A stretch of DNA of 64,000 bases, taken from assembly GCA_041907665.1 (NCBI GenBank), contig JAYRGW010000011.1:10654-74653 (forward strand), in the 5' to 3' direction. The notes under the pieces are model-generated. The model searched no databases, had not been told where the DNA came from, and saw only the letters and a list, made by a program, of their open reading frames with translations. The translations under genes and the position numbers were made by a program. Positions 1 through 8,907 of the stretch are shown here, piece by piece; position 1 is the first letter of the stretch, and every line of letters starts with the position of its first letter. Source of the DNA: JAAYUD01 sp041907665 (GTDB lineage Bacteria > Bacteroidota > Bacteroidia > Bacteroidales > Bacteroidaceae).

Positions 1-442
1 TTTGTCTGTAATTGATAAAGTAGCCAACTAGTGATGAGGCCAAAAAAGAGAAAAAAGAAAAATAAACAATACCCAAGTTTAAAATAGTGCTTTTAAATAT
101 AAGTGGGAAAAATAGGCTGATAATTATGCCTCCAAAGCCAATAATAATCCCGATAATGCGGTAAAGGTATCCGAAAACAGATAATATCTCATTAATTTTG
201 GCTCTGTCATTTTCATGTAAAGGCTTATATAAAAAGTAGCTGATACTAACACCTACTCCTAATTCTGTTAAATTTAGTAGTTCTAAAATATTGCCTAGTG
301 TTCCTGTTAAACCAATAAAATCAGCTCCTAAACATGAAAGAAATATTTTACGGGATACAAAAGAAAAACCTAAGGATAGAATATAAAATAGAATACCTAC
401 CTTTACGTTTTTTAGACTTTTATGGACTCTTGAATTGATCAT
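1..442 (-). CDS. Wzx-type polysaccharide flippase, N-terminal part (cut by window edge)
   Basis: This reading frame starts at an ATG at 442 and stays open to the window edge, giving 147 codons. The translated part is hydrophobic and begins MINSRVHKSLKNVKVGILFY. It contains a segment close to GADFIGLTGTLGNILELLNL, typical of the start of Bacteroidales lipopolysaccharide/O-antigen flippases of the MATE/MOP superfamily, followed by further membrane helices. Such proteins move lipid-linked repeat units across the inner membrane. It lies 4 bp after the stop codon of the preceding glycosyltransferase and is probably co-transcribed with it. The C-terminal two thirds are outside the window, so the family call rests on the N-terminal pattern only. 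Confidence 0.7.
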   Translation of the reverse strand, partial: MINSRVHKSLKNVKVGILFYILSLGFSFVSRKIFLSCLGADFIGLTGTLGNILELLNLTELGVGVSISYFLYKPLHENDRAKINEILSVFGYLYRIIGIIIGFGGIIISLFFPLIFKSTILNLGIVYFSFFSFLASSLVGYFINYRQ

Positions 443-446
443 GTTT

Positions 447-1400
447 TTAGTTCTTCTTCTTCTTGATAAACAATCTAATGAATAAATAAAAAAGGGAAGT
501 TGTTCTAATATATTTCATGTACTTTTTTAGGCATATAGCCAGAAGAGAAAAAACTTCTTTACGAGGCAATTTGTATGCCTCCCATCGAATAATACTATCA
601 AGCATTTGAGAGAGGAGTATATCTATTGTCTGTTTGACGTCAGGGGTTAATTTTGTTTTGGCTTTGATTAATTCGTCCGTGACAGTAAGATACCCTGTTA
701 TATTTTTCCACGAAAAAGATGTCGTCATGGTGGAATGTGGGCGAATACGTCGGTGAAATAATTTATCTTTGATATACGCCATCTTTTTTGCTCTCAAATA
801 GAGCAATGTGGTAAAAATCTGATCTTCATGGATTATACCGGCTTTAAAACTTAAAGCTATATTACGTAGAAAAGATGAATTAATAAATAAAACCTGAACT
901 AATACTGTATATGACATTTTTGCCAATTGTAGGTTTAATGCCTCTAGGCCCTCATAATCCATTTTTGTAAACAAACAACGACTACGATCACACTGCATAA
1001 TACCTTCGGTGCTTATATCGTCGGGATTATATATATCATAGTCGAAAGTAACAAAATCATATTTCCCTTTTTCGCAAAGCTCATAGCACAATTCTAAGGT
1101 ATTGGGCTCTATTAAGTCGTCGCTGTCCAAAAAGTAAAGGTATTTTCCTCTTGCATTGATGATTCCGGTATTGCGGGCAACGCTTTGACCTGAATTAAGC
1201 TCTTTTATTATTTTGATACGTGGATCATCTTTTGCGCATTCGCGGATGATTTCTTCGCTGTTGTCGGTCGAACCGTCGTTGACACAGATAATTTCGATGT
1301 CTTGCAAGGTTTGGTTACATGCGCTTATAAGCGTTTGCCGTATATACTGTTCTGTATTATATACGGGGATTATAACACTTACTTTGTAATCGTATGCCAT
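447..1400 (-). CDS. GT2-family glycosyltransferase
   Basis: The protein has 317 residues and a GT-A fold of family 2. The N-terminus reads VSVIIPVYNTEQYIRQTL, followed by VNDGSTDNS and the DxD-type metal/nucleotide-sugar motif in FLDSDDLIEP near residue 90. It should transfer one sugar from a nucleotide donor at the cytoplasmic face of the inner membrane during polysaccharide assembly. An ATG at 1445 would overlap the helicase stop at 1409 and add 15 non-family residues, so I chose the ATG at 1400, just before the conserved strand. The next gene (Wzx) starts 4 bp after the stop, indicating an operon. Sugar and linkage cannot be told from sequence. Confidence 0.88.
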   Translation of the reverse strand: MAYDYKVSVIIPVYNTEQYIRQTLISACNQTLQDIEIICVNDGSTDNSEEIIRECAKDDPRIKIIKELNSGQSVARNTGIINARGKYLYFLDSDDLIEPNTLELCYELCEKGKYDFVTFDYDIYNPDDISTEGIMQCDRSRCLFTKMDYEGLEALNLQLAKMSYTVLVQVLFINSSFLRNIALSFKAGIIHEDQIFTTLLYLRAKKMAYIKDKLFHRRIRPHSTMTTSFSWKNITGYLTVTDELIKAKTKLTPDVKQTIDILLSQMLDSIIRWEAYKLPRKEVFSLLAICLKKYMKYIRTTSLFYLFIRLFIKKKKN

Positions 1401-1408
1401 ACCTTCAA

Positions 1409-4400
1409 TTATATATGTTCTATCTCGTTTGTTGAAACGTACCAAAGATAGCCATTTATGTTTTTGTATCCAATCATTTTCAGTAATTTCGCATATTCTT
1501 CTATTTGCCGATTGTATTTTTTGTTTTTCTTTCCAAACTTAAAATCAACAACGATTGCTGCATCTCCTTTGGTTATGACTCTATCCGGGCGACGATTTCT
1601 TATATTGTCGCTTTCCATCCATATAATGTCGCGTTCGTTGATGACGGTCCAACTTGGATCATACCATGTCTTTATTTCCGGTTTGTTGAACGCTTGATGT
1701 GTGAATATTCTAATTTCCTCTTTTTCTGCATCTTTTATAATTCCGTCGAACACTAGTTGGTTTATTGCCGTATCAATGTCAGTTTTGTTGTTTATGGTAG
1801 AAAATAGCTCGTGCAACATTTTACCTCGATTAATGTAACGGAAAGGCTTTTTATCTTCTTCTTCTCCCGAAATGAAATCAGCCGAACGATTGGATTGTTT
1901 AAATTGTACGCGCTGTGCGAACGATTCCATTTGTACCGCTTCTCTGTCGGGTTGTTCTAAAAGGCGGTTCTTTGTTTCGGTCGTGGTCTTCTTCTTTTCT
2001 GATGGGGTGGGATTTCCGCCTATTTCAAATACTCCACTTTCATCCAGATGCTCCGTCAGGATCTGTTGTAACATTTCCGACACACTGTTTTTATTTCGAT
2101 CGGCTTTTCCCAGTATAATAAGATTCTTTTCTGCTCGCGTAAATGCTACGTATAGTAAGTTCAAATTGTCTACCCACAGCTGCAGACGCTCTGTCAGATA
2201 TTCTTTTTGATAGATGGATTGCAACATGGATTGTCCGTAATTAATAGGAACGATGTTTAGTGCATCGTAAGGAGAAGTGTTTGGCTTACACCATACTAAC
2301 TGATCTTTCGTTTCGTTTTCTAAATTCCAGTCGCAAAAAGGAATCAGCACCGTATGAAATTGAAGTCCTTTAGAAGAGTGGATGGTATATATATGAATAC
2401 CGTCCAATTTTCCGTCGGTGATAGTTTTGGAGCACAGCGTTTCTTCCCAATAGGCTAGGAATGAAAGAATATCCGACGGATTGTTTTGCAGATACTCCAT
2501 TACCGTGTCGAAAAAGAAGAATAGATAGGCATCTTGTCCTTCTATTTTGTTAAGATTCAATAGATCGCAGAGTTTCTCGAGCAACTCGTAAAGTGGCAAT
2601 ATTTTCAGTTGCTCTCTTTGCCTATAAAAATCGTTTATATAGGCTTCAATTCCTTGTGTTGCCAGTTCGTTTATGTCGCAGCCTTTCTTCAGCACTTCAT
2701 TTTCATAATTCTGCAGTAAAGATGTTGCCGAGACGCCGTCATTATCATCCGAAAGCACTTTCAGTCCATCTATAAGCATACCCACGGCTACCGAAGAATC
2801 CAATCGAAATGCTTCGTCCGAAATGATTCGAATCTTTAATTCGTTTTTAAAGTAATCGGCAATAAGTGGAATATTTTTCTTTTTGCGTACCAGTATGGCT
2901 ATATCTTCTAGTTTTATGCTGCTTTCTACCAATCGCTTGGTTTCTTTTCCGAGTTGGACACAAACATTTGTTTCATAATCCAATTCTTCTTCTTTGTCGG
3001 GAGCGATAAATGCCACTTTAATATAACCTTCTTCTTCAGCGTGTGGCGACTGTTGTTCTACATCATGATAGGCTTCCAACAACTCCATACAGTCCTGTCC
3101 TTCATCAGCTCGATAGATATCATTCAGGTATTTTTTGGCAGATGCAAAAACAAAGTTATTGAAAGTAATGATACGCTTTCGGCTTCGACGGTTTACCGTC
3201 AATGACTTCTCGCTGATAGGAAAGCTTTCCAATTTGCCGTGCAGATTATTCAGTATGTTCCAGTCTCCGTTACGCCAGCGGTAGATCGATTGTTTTACGT
3301 CGCCTACAATTAGGCTATCTGCTCCTTGCGACAATCCCTCTATCAACAGCATTTTGAAGTTTTCCCATTGCATCTTGCTGGTATCCTGAAATTCGTCTAT
3401 CATGACGTTGCGGATATTGGTGCCTATCTTCTCAAAGACAAACGAAGAATCGTTATCGTCTATAATGCGATGAAGCAAGGCGTTTGTTTCGGCTAACAAA
3501 AAGCGATTTTGGGCATTGTTCTCTTTCTTTATTTCGGTTTTGATCGCATTGAGTAGTGACATCTTGTTCAGATGTTGCATCGTCAGATTGATGCTGTTTA
3601 GAATAATTGAATTCTTTGTTCTAAACGTCTCTGTCGCTTGTAATAGCGGCAGAAAGTGCTCTGCAACGAGATTAATGTTCACTTCCTTTTGATCTGCTTT
3701 TCGAAGCCATCCTTCGGGTGCTTCCAAGCATTTGGCAATAGTCGTGTTCTTTGCTTTATCATCAAGTTCGCATTGGCTGATCTTATTAAAGTATCCGGCA
3801 ATATTTTTGCCATTACTGAAACTGTCGACGGTTATTCCTGTCTTGGTTAATAGTTCTTCAAAATCTGTTTTGAAACGTGTTGCTTCTTCCTTAATTTTCT
3901 TTTTCTGAAGCTTGAGCTCTTTATAAAGCGTCGGTATACTCGAGTCTGTCTTTCCTGCCAAACTGTTTCCATAACTCATCACCAGCTCGTTGAAAAGGTT
4001 TTGTCCAAACTTTTTCACTTCGTCTGCAATCTTCCAACGTTTGTCGTCGTTTATTCTATCTTCAATATAACTGAGGATGCCCGCCATCTCTTTAGATGTT
4101 GCAGTAAGGTTGGCAAACATCAAGTCAACCGCCTCATTAAGTACGGAAGTCGTATCAAGCTCGATATTCAGGTTGGGCGACAAATCCAATTCTCGGGCAA
4201 GGTTGCGCATCACCGATTGAAAGAAAGAATCGATAGTTTCTACCCTAAAATGATTGTAGTCGTGTAGAATATTGGTTAAGGCCTTGCTTGCGGTGCTCCT
4301 GATCGTTATTTCGTCGTAACCGGTAAATGCCATGATTTGTTTTAGGTAGGCTTCTGCGTCATTATCTCTACAACTCAATCCATAAAGCACACCGAGTATG

Positions 4401-4558
4401 CGTTCTTTCATCTCACCGGTAGCCTTGTTGGTAAAAGTTACAGCGAGTATCTGCCGATATGCTTTTGGATTTTTTATTAAATGGCATATATATTCTACGG
4501 CAAGGGTGAATGTTTTTCCTGAACCTGCCGATGCTTTGTAAACTATTAGATTTCCCAT
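1409..4558 (-). CDS. UvrD/AddA-like helicase-nuclease (1049 aa)
   Basis: This is a superfamily 1A helicase fused to a C-terminal PD-(D/E)XK nuclease, as in AddA/RecB double-strand-break resection enzymes. Visible helicase motifs in order are Walker A ASAGSGKT (residues 9-16), motif Ia AVTFTNKA, motif II IDEFQD near residue 387, motif III GDVKQSIYRWR, motif V IHSSKGLQFH and motif VI YVAFTRAEK. The nuclease core GDAAIVVDFKFGKK lies near residue 1000. The start is the ATG directly before the ATP-binding strand. Its usual partner, an AddB-like nuclease, is not next to it; glycosyltransferase genes flank it on both sides within 10 bp, so it seems embedded in a polysaccharide transcription unit. 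The function call is firm; the subunit partner is unknown. Confidence 0.93.
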   Translation of the reverse strand: MGNLIVYKASAGSGKTFTLAVEYICHLIKNPKAYRQILAVTFTNKATGEMKERILGVLYGLSCRDNDAEAYLKQIMAFTGYDEITIRSTASKALTNILHDYNHFRVETIDSFFQSVMRNLARELDLSPNLNIELDTTSVLNEAVDLMFANLTATSKEMAGILSYIEDRINDDKRWKIADEVKKFGQNLFNELVMSYGNSLAGKTDSSIPTLYKELKLQKKKIKEEATRFKTDFEELLTKTGITVDSFSNGKNIAGYFNKISQCELDDKAKNTTIAKCLEAPEGWLRKADQKEVNINLVAEHFLPLLQATETFRTKNSIILNSINLTMQHLNKMSLLNAIKTEIKKENNAQNRFLLAETNALLHRIIDDNDSSFVFEKIGTNIRNVMIDEFQDTSKMQWENFKMLLIEGLSQGADSLIVGDVKQSIYRWRNGDWNILNNLHGKLESFPISEKSLTVNRRSRKRIITFNNFVFASAKKYLNDIYRADEGQDCMELLEAYHDVEQQSPHAEEEGYIKVAFIAPDKEEELDYETNVCVQLGKETKRLVESSIKLEDIAILVRKKKNIPLIADYFKNELKIRIISDEAFRLDSSVAVGMLIDGLKVLSDDNDGVSATSLLQNYENEVLKKGCDINELATQGIEAYINDFYRQREQLKILPLYELLEKLCDLLNLNKIEGQDAYLFFFFDTVMEYLQNNPSDILSFLAYWEETLCSKTITDGKLDGIHIYTIHSSKGLQFHTVLIPFCDWNLENETKDQLVWCKPNTSPYDALNIVPINYGQSMLQSIYQKEYLTERLQLWVDNLNLLYVAFTRAEKNLIILGKADRNKNSVSEMLQQILTEHLDESGVFEIGGNPTPSEKKKTTTETKNRLLEQPDREAVQMESFAQRVQFKQSNRSADFISGEEEDKKPFRYINRGKMLHELFSTINNKTDIDTAINQLVFDGIIKDAEKEEIRIFTHQAFNKPEIKTWYDPSWTVINERDIIWMESDNIRNRRPDRVITKGDAAIVVDFKFGKKNKKYNRQIEEYAKLLKMIGYKNINGYLWYVSTNEIEHI

Positions 4559-4561
4559 GTT

Positions 4562-5689
4562 TTATTTATTGTTGCCCGATATTTCTTTGTATATTTTCAA
4601 TAGTGCCTCGGCACTTCTTTGCCACGAAAATAGTTTAACACGTTCCAAACCATATGCTACTTGTGTTTTGTGCAATTGTTCATCACTTTCGAGTTGTAGT
4701 ATCTTTTCTGCTATACTTCTTTCGCTGAATGGATCGACAAGTATAGCTCCTTCGCCTGCTATCTCGGGCATTGCAGAGGTGTTTCCTGCTATGATTGGAG
4801 TACCGCAGGCCATGGCTTCGAGCATAGGTATACCAAAACTCTCGCGTATAGAAGGATAGAGAAATGCAAAAGCAGCACCGTAGAGAGCTGCCAGGTCGTT
4901 ATTGGATACGTAACCCGGAAATCGAAGATTGGGCTTGATGCTTTGCAAGTTCTCTCTTTCCAGTATGCTATTGATATATGCTTCATCAAGATCGGCTATC
5001 AGCATTGGTAACTTTTGTGTTGAATGCTTCAAATAAATATCATAGGCACGCAATACTCTTGTCGTATTCTTTTTGGGATCGGTGTTACCTAGGAAAAAGA
5101 GATATGGCGCACGTTCTATATATTTATGGATGGTTTGCCAATCTTCTGGTTGGACACAAAAATGAGTATTATATCCATTGTATACGGCAACTAGTCGGTC
5201 GTCGGCAATATGTAGAGATTTGCTGATTCTGTCTTTCTCGAAATTCGACACCGTAATAATCGTTTTGCATTTCGGAAGAATGCGGGGGACAATAAGGCGG
5301 CGATAGTACCATCCCATCTCTTGGTACAATGATTTGTTGGATGATTGACGTTTTTCCAAATAGATAATATCATGAAGGGTCAGAACCAACGGGACATTAC
5401 AATATAGAGGTGCAGTATTACTGGTACAATGAAGTAAGTCTGGTTTTAGGCTTCTGATGAAACGTGGAAGTGCTATTTGTTCCCAGAGGGGATAGGTTGG
5501 ACATTTTAATTCTATGATATGAAAGTTTTTTGATTCTTGAAGGCATCTATCCGTATCGGGGCGGACTATGATGTAATATTCATTGTCTCTGTCTATCTTT
5601 TGTAGTTCGCGGATAATTTCCAATGCTACAAAATCCATCCCATGCTTATGAGGACGGAATATTCGTTGCGCTTCGATAGCTATTTTCAT
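4562..5689 (-). CDS. GT4-family glycosyltransferase
   Basis: The 375-residue protein has the two-Rossmann GT-B layout of family 4. The N-terminus is MKIAIEAQRIFRPHKHGMDF. The middle carries the donor-domain start YLFFLGNTDPKKN, and the C-terminal domain has the E-x7-E signature in RESFGIPMLEAMACG near residues 281-295. It would use a nucleotide sugar to extend a surface glycan at the cytoplasmic membrane. The stop lies 3 bp from the start of the helicase gene, so the two are probably translated from one mRNA. The HU-like gene ends 73 bp upstream. Donor and acceptor are unknown. Confidence 0.9.
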   Translation of the reverse strand: MKIAIEAQRIFRPHKHGMDFVALEIIRELQKIDRDNEYYIIVRPDTDRCLQESKNFHIIELKCPTYPLWEQIALPRFIRSLKPDLLHCTSNTAPLYCNVPLVLTLHDIIYLEKRQSSNKSLYQEMGWYYRRLIVPRILPKCKTIITVSNFEKDRISKSLHIADDRLVAVYNGYNTHFCVQPEDWQTIHKYIERAPYLFFLGNTDPKKNTTRVLRAYDIYLKHSTQKLPMLIADLDEAYINSILERENLQSIKPNLRFPGYVSNNDLAALYGAAFAFLYPSIRESFGIPMLEAMACGTPIIAGNTSAMPEIAGEGAILVDPFSERSIAEKILQLESDEQLHKTQVAYGLERVKLFSWQRSAEALLKIYKEISGNNK

Positions 5690-5762
5690 TATCTTTTCGA
5701 ATTTTAAATCAAACGAAGATACTAATTATTTTTTATTGTTATAGGTTTGAACTGAAAATAAT

Positions 5763-6374
5763 TTAGTCGTCGGTGTTATTGCACCGTTTGTAAATGGCTA
5801 CTCTTTTTGTTCCCACATTGCGTATCTTACCACTATCTATCCAACGCTGTAAGCGTGTCCATACGGCAGTTCTATTGGCATTTGTTCTCATCACCAGATC
5901 TTTTGCTGTAATATATTCTTCTTTTGCGAACAGCTCCTCCAAGAGATTGTTCCATTCTTCTTCAGAACGAACATCGAAATGAGTATTAGCTCCTGAACAT
6001 TCGAATGTTGCATGTGCCATGGCTTTTCTCATTTTTGCATCGGGGCGGTAAGTCACATCCTTTAGTTCTATTTTTAAATTGCGCGCATTCATTTCCTTTA
6101 TTGGTTTGCGACAAGTAGCTGTAGCCTGAAAGAATCCGATACCATCGAGATGTACACATTCGCCATTACTTATCATCTCGTGCATGATGTTGGCTATCGA
6201 TTCCAGCATTCCAATAAGTTCTCCTGGAGTATATGTAGAACGATAATGTAGCTTTTTTGCGATGTCTTCGTTGCTACGGGTATTGTGGCATACAACGCGA
6301 GGATAAAAACGCTTTTCTTTTTCATTTTCTTGTGTGATGCCGGTAATAGGGTACAATTCATACTTTATTGCCAT
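5763..6374 (-). CDS. HU-related DNA-binding protein with C-terminal winged helix (paralogue A)
   Basis: The protein has 203 residues, about twice a normal HU subunit. Residues 1-130 resemble the Bacteroidales long HU-related family, with FYPRVVCHNTRS, the GELIGMLESIANIMHEMI helix, GECVHLDGIGFF and the DNA-arm region around ARNLKIELKDVTYRPDAK. Residues 140-200 form a predicted winged helix: ITAKDLVMRTNANRTAVW, then RLQRWIDSGKIRNVG and a short wing. A paralogue at 47140-47742 is clearly alike along its length (roughly 60 percent by eye) but differs in the recognition helix (RTNANRTAVW versus KTGCNKTTVW). Directly upstream is a 22-bp-periodic array that the predicted promoter places in the mRNA leader. 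DNA binding is established for the family; autoregulation through the array is inference. Confidence 0.9.
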   Translation of the reverse strand: MAIKYELYPITGITQENEKEKRFYPRVVCHNTRSNEDIAKKLHYRSTYTPGELIGMLESIANIMHEMISNGECVHLDGIGFFQATATCRKPIKEMNARNLKIELKDVTYRPDAKMRKAMAHATFECSGANTHFDVRSEEEWNNLLEELFAKEEYITAKDLVMRTNANRTAVWTRLQRWIDSGKIRNVGTKRVAIYKRCNNTDD

Positions 6375-6415
6375 GTCTTTCAGTGTTTTATTAAAGTTGT
6401 TTCAAAAAATTGATT

Positions 6416-6525
6416 CGTTCATTCTGTTTGTTTGGTGCGCAGCATACAATTGTATGCTGCGCACCAAATGATTGTCTGCTGGGCAGCAAACAATTGTCTG
6501 CTGCCCAGAAAACAAATGGAACATT
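6416..6525. repeat. 22-bp-periodic array A, leader of HU-like gene A
   Basis: Three clear 22-bp units lie at 6438-6459, 6460-6481 and 6482-6503, with degenerate flanking units at 6416-6437 and 6504-6525. Units share the core AAAnnATTGTCTGCTG preceded by GCAG or CACC. The first unit sits inside a perfect 38-bp palindrome at 6431-6468, and the third is nearly self-complementary, so the RNA would fold into strong hairpins. The predicted start site of the HU-like gene is at the right edge of the array, so the array makes up most of a leader of about 150 nt. It closely resembles array B at 28050-28159 and shares period but not sequence with arrays C, D and E. Confidence 0.85.
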
Positions 6526-6529
6526 TATA

Positions 6530-6561
6530 CAAAAATAATGAATCTTTTTGACGTATGCAAT
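6530..6561 (-). promoter_or_regulatory. Predicted promoter of HU-like gene A
   Basis: On the minus strand a -7 element TATTTTTG (6537-6530, TAnnTTTG type) is preceded, after 20 bp, by ATTG (6561-6558), a one-base variant of the TTTG -33 element. Transcription would start near 6523, at the edge of the 22-bp array. Confidence 0.6.
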
Positions 6562-6772
6562 GATACATGCTTGCGTTGTAATAGGATTTTCGGTATCTTA
6601 ATCGGATTTGTCTCTTTAAATAATTGATTTTAAACGGATAATTGGCTAAATGGCTTTTGTGTGTATTTTGTTTTTTATATTAATTATACCTTGCTTATTC
6701 TTGAAAAAAAATGTGTAATGATTGAATTATTTTTTAATGCGATAAATATGTTCCAAAAAACTGTAAATACTT

Positions 6773-6803
6773 TTTGCTATACAAAAATTAATAGATATAT
6801 TTG
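6773..6803 (+). promoter_or_regulatory. Promoter of the 6.8-13.2 kb polysaccharide operon
   Basis: TTTG at 6773-6776 and TATATTTG at 6796-6803 are separated by 19 bp and match the Bacteroidetes primary promoter consensus exactly. Transcription would start near 6810, 13 nt before the ATG at 6823. The rest of 6562-6772 is AT-rich and shows no gene. Confidence 0.8.
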
Positions 6804-6822
6804 AACACAAAAATAAAAACGC

Positions 6823-7938
6823 ATGAAAGCTCTGTTCCTTATATTTCACGGATTTGACCCTTCTAACGGAATAAGTAAGAAAATTCATTATCAGGTAAAA
6901 GCATTGAAACAATGTGGACTCGATATTGAGCTTTGTTCTTATGATGTTGCTGTAGATGGACACCGTTGTTGGAAAGTAGATGATAGGGTCATTGCTGATT
7001 TGGGAACAGGTATTGAGGCTAAGTTTAAAAGACATATTAACTACTCGCCAATAGTGCAATATGTGAAAGAGAATAAGATCGAGTTTGTCTATATGCGTTC
7101 CTATCATAATGCGAATCCGTTTACCATCAGTATGGTGAAGTCAATCAGAAGGACAGGGGCAAAAGTGGTAATGGAAATTCCTACTTATCCTTATGATCAA
7201 GAGTATGTGGTTCGAAGAATGAAAATAGAACTGGCGGTCGATCGTCTTTTTAGACATTCTTTAGCTAAATGGTTGGATGGTATTGTGACTTTTTCCAATG
7301 CTCCTCGAATATTTGGTAAAGATACGATTCGAATATCCAATGGTATTGATTTTGATGCCATACCTTTGAAGGAACATCAAAATGATACATCAAAAGAATT
7401 ACATCTTATTGCAGTAGCCGAAATACACTATTGGCATGGCTATGATAGATTAATAAGAGGTCTCGCTGAGTATTACCGTACTGATCCTGATTATAAAGTC
7501 TATTTTCATTTGGTGGGCTATTTTTATAGTATAACTGGCGAGAAGGAATTTGATCAGATGGTGCGTGAAAATCAAGTTGAATCTTATGTTATTTTTCATG
7601 GAGCAAAGAGTGGGAAAGAATTGGATGAATTGTTTGAAGAATGCGATTTTGCTATTGGAAGCTTGGGAAGACATCGGAGTGGAATAACTTATATTAAGAC
7701 TCTTAAGAATAGAGAATATGCTGCTCGTGGGTTTTCATTTATTTATTCTGAAACAGACGAAGACTTTGATACGAAGCCTTATGTATTAAAAGCACCTGCT
7801 GATGAATCTCCTATAGATATTAATCGTGTCATAGATTTTTATAGTTCATTAAAAACGTCGCCAGAAGATATAAGAGCATCCATTAAGCATCTTTCGTGGT
7901 CCGTACAGATGCAAAAAGTTCTGGACGTTTTGTGGTGA
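6823..7938 (+). CDS. Glycosyltransferase, GT4/GT1-like
   Basis: The protein has 371 residues and starts MKALFLIFHGFDPSNGISKK, a GT-B N-terminal strand with a glycine-containing acceptor loop. An apparent hinge and donor domain begin near residue 190 (ELHLIAVAEIHYWHGYDRLI). The usual E-x7-E of GT4 is not clear; the corresponding region reads DFAIGSLGRHRSGITYIKTL, so it is a divergent member. It is the first gene of the plus-strand polysaccharide operon and would act at the cytoplasmic membrane. The start follows the promoter at 6773-6803 by a short leader. The substrate cannot be predicted. Confidence 0.75.
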   Translation: MKALFLIFHGFDPSNGISKKIHYQVKALKQCGLDIELCSYDVAVDGHRCWKVDDRVIADLGTGIEAKFKRHINYSPIVQYVKENKIEFVYMRSYHNANPFTISMVKSIRRTGAKVVMEIPTYPYDQEYVVRRMKIELAVDRLFRHSLAKWLDGIVTFSNAPRIFGKDTIRISNGIDFDAIPLKEHQNDTSKELHLIAVAEIHYWHGYDRLIRGLAEYYRTDPDYKVYFHLVGYFYSITGEKEFDQMVRENQVESYVIFHGAKSGKELDELFEECDFAIGSLGRHRSGITYIKTLKNREYAARGFSFIYSETDEDFDTKPYVLKAPADESPIDINRVIDFYSSLKTSPEDIRASIKHLSWSVQMQKVLDVLW

Positions 7939-7994
7939 TATTGTTGTTTGGGTAAATTTAGTAATTGTGCGCTATTTATTATAAAGGATCTTAT

Positions 7995-8906
7995 ATGGAA
8001 ATAGTAAAACTAATGAAAGTTATACGTTATAAACTTCGGTATGGTTTCATAGTCGAATGGTACAACTTTTGGTATATGGCTTTAAGAAAGCATCAAAAAG
8101 TGATTCCTCTGGTCGCTTCTATTAGTGAAACTATTTCGGAGGTTGTTCAACATCATTCTTCTATTAGTCGGTTTGGAGATGGAGAAATGCTACTGACTAA
8201 CCCTCACAAGTCAATAGGTTTTCAGAAAGGAAATGATGCTCTTTCCAAACGATTGATTGAAGTTTTAACAAGCGCAGATGACGGGCATTTAGTATGTTTG
8301 TCAGATGTCTTTGTGAATTTGTATCGTTATAACCGTAAAGCTAGACGTTTTTGGCGGACTCATTTCTTTTTATATGGTTCGTATTGGGATCATTATTTAG
8401 TGTCTGGAAGGCAATACTATAATACATTTGTGACACGCCCATATATGGATTTTGCTTCTAAAGAAAAATGTTCTCGTTGGTTTGAAGAATTGAAGCAAAT
8501 TTGGAATGACAGAGACATCGTCTTTGTAGAAGGTGAAAAAAGTCGTTTGGGGGTTGGAAATGATTTGTTTCACAACGCACGTAGTATTAGAAGAATTCTC
8601 TGCCCTGTGAGCGATGCTTTTGATAAATATAATGATATCCTTTCGGCAGCCTTAAATTTAGAAAAGGGTGTATTGCTTCTTATCGCTTTAGGCCCTACTG
8701 CCACTGTATTGTCATACGATTTGTTTAAAGCAGGTTATCAGGCCATTGATATTGGTCATGTAGATGTTGAATATGAATGGTGGCGTATGGGCGCAAAAAG
8801 AAAAGTAAAGTTGGCATATAAGTACGTTAATGAAGCGGCCGATGGAAAGAATGTTATAGATGGTGGTAACGAATATGAGAATCAAATAATAGCTAAGATA
8901 TTGTAA
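7995..8906 (+). CDS. GT-D fold glycosyltransferase (DUF1792 / SP_1767-like)
   Basis: The protein has 303 residues. Near residue 50 it has SISRFGDGEMLL, matching the (S/T)RxGDGE-type metal/nucleotide-sugar signature of the GT-D glycosyltransferases formerly called DUF1792. Further family-like segments are FQKGNDALSKRLIEVL and, near the C-terminus, LIALGPTATVLSYDLFKAGY. GT-D enzymes transfer sugars onto surface glycans or glycoproteins. I chose the ATG at 7995, preceded by AAGGA, over a TTG at 7965 that would start only 27 bp after the previous stop. The next gene begins directly after the stop, consistent with an operon. Confidence 0.82.
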   Translation: MEIVKLMKVIRYKLRYGFIVEWYNFWYMALRKHQKVIPLVASISETISEVVQHHSSISRFGDGEMLLTNPHKSIGFQKGNDALSKRLIEVLTSADDGHLVCLSDVFVNLYRYNRKARRFWRTHFFLYGSYWDHYLVSGRQYYNTFVTRPYMDFASKEKCSRWFEELKQIWNDRDIVFVEGEKSRLGVGNDLFHNARSIRRILCPVSDAFDKYNDILSAALNLEKGVLLLIALGPTATVLSYDLFKAGYQAIDIGHVDVEYEWWRMGAKRKVKLAYKYVNEAADGKNVIDGGNEYENQIIAKIL

Positions 8907-8907
8907 C

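Noticed and set aside
6416..6525. CRISPR-like array
   Set aside because: Units are contiguous every 22 bp with no unique spacers, and no cas genes are in the window.
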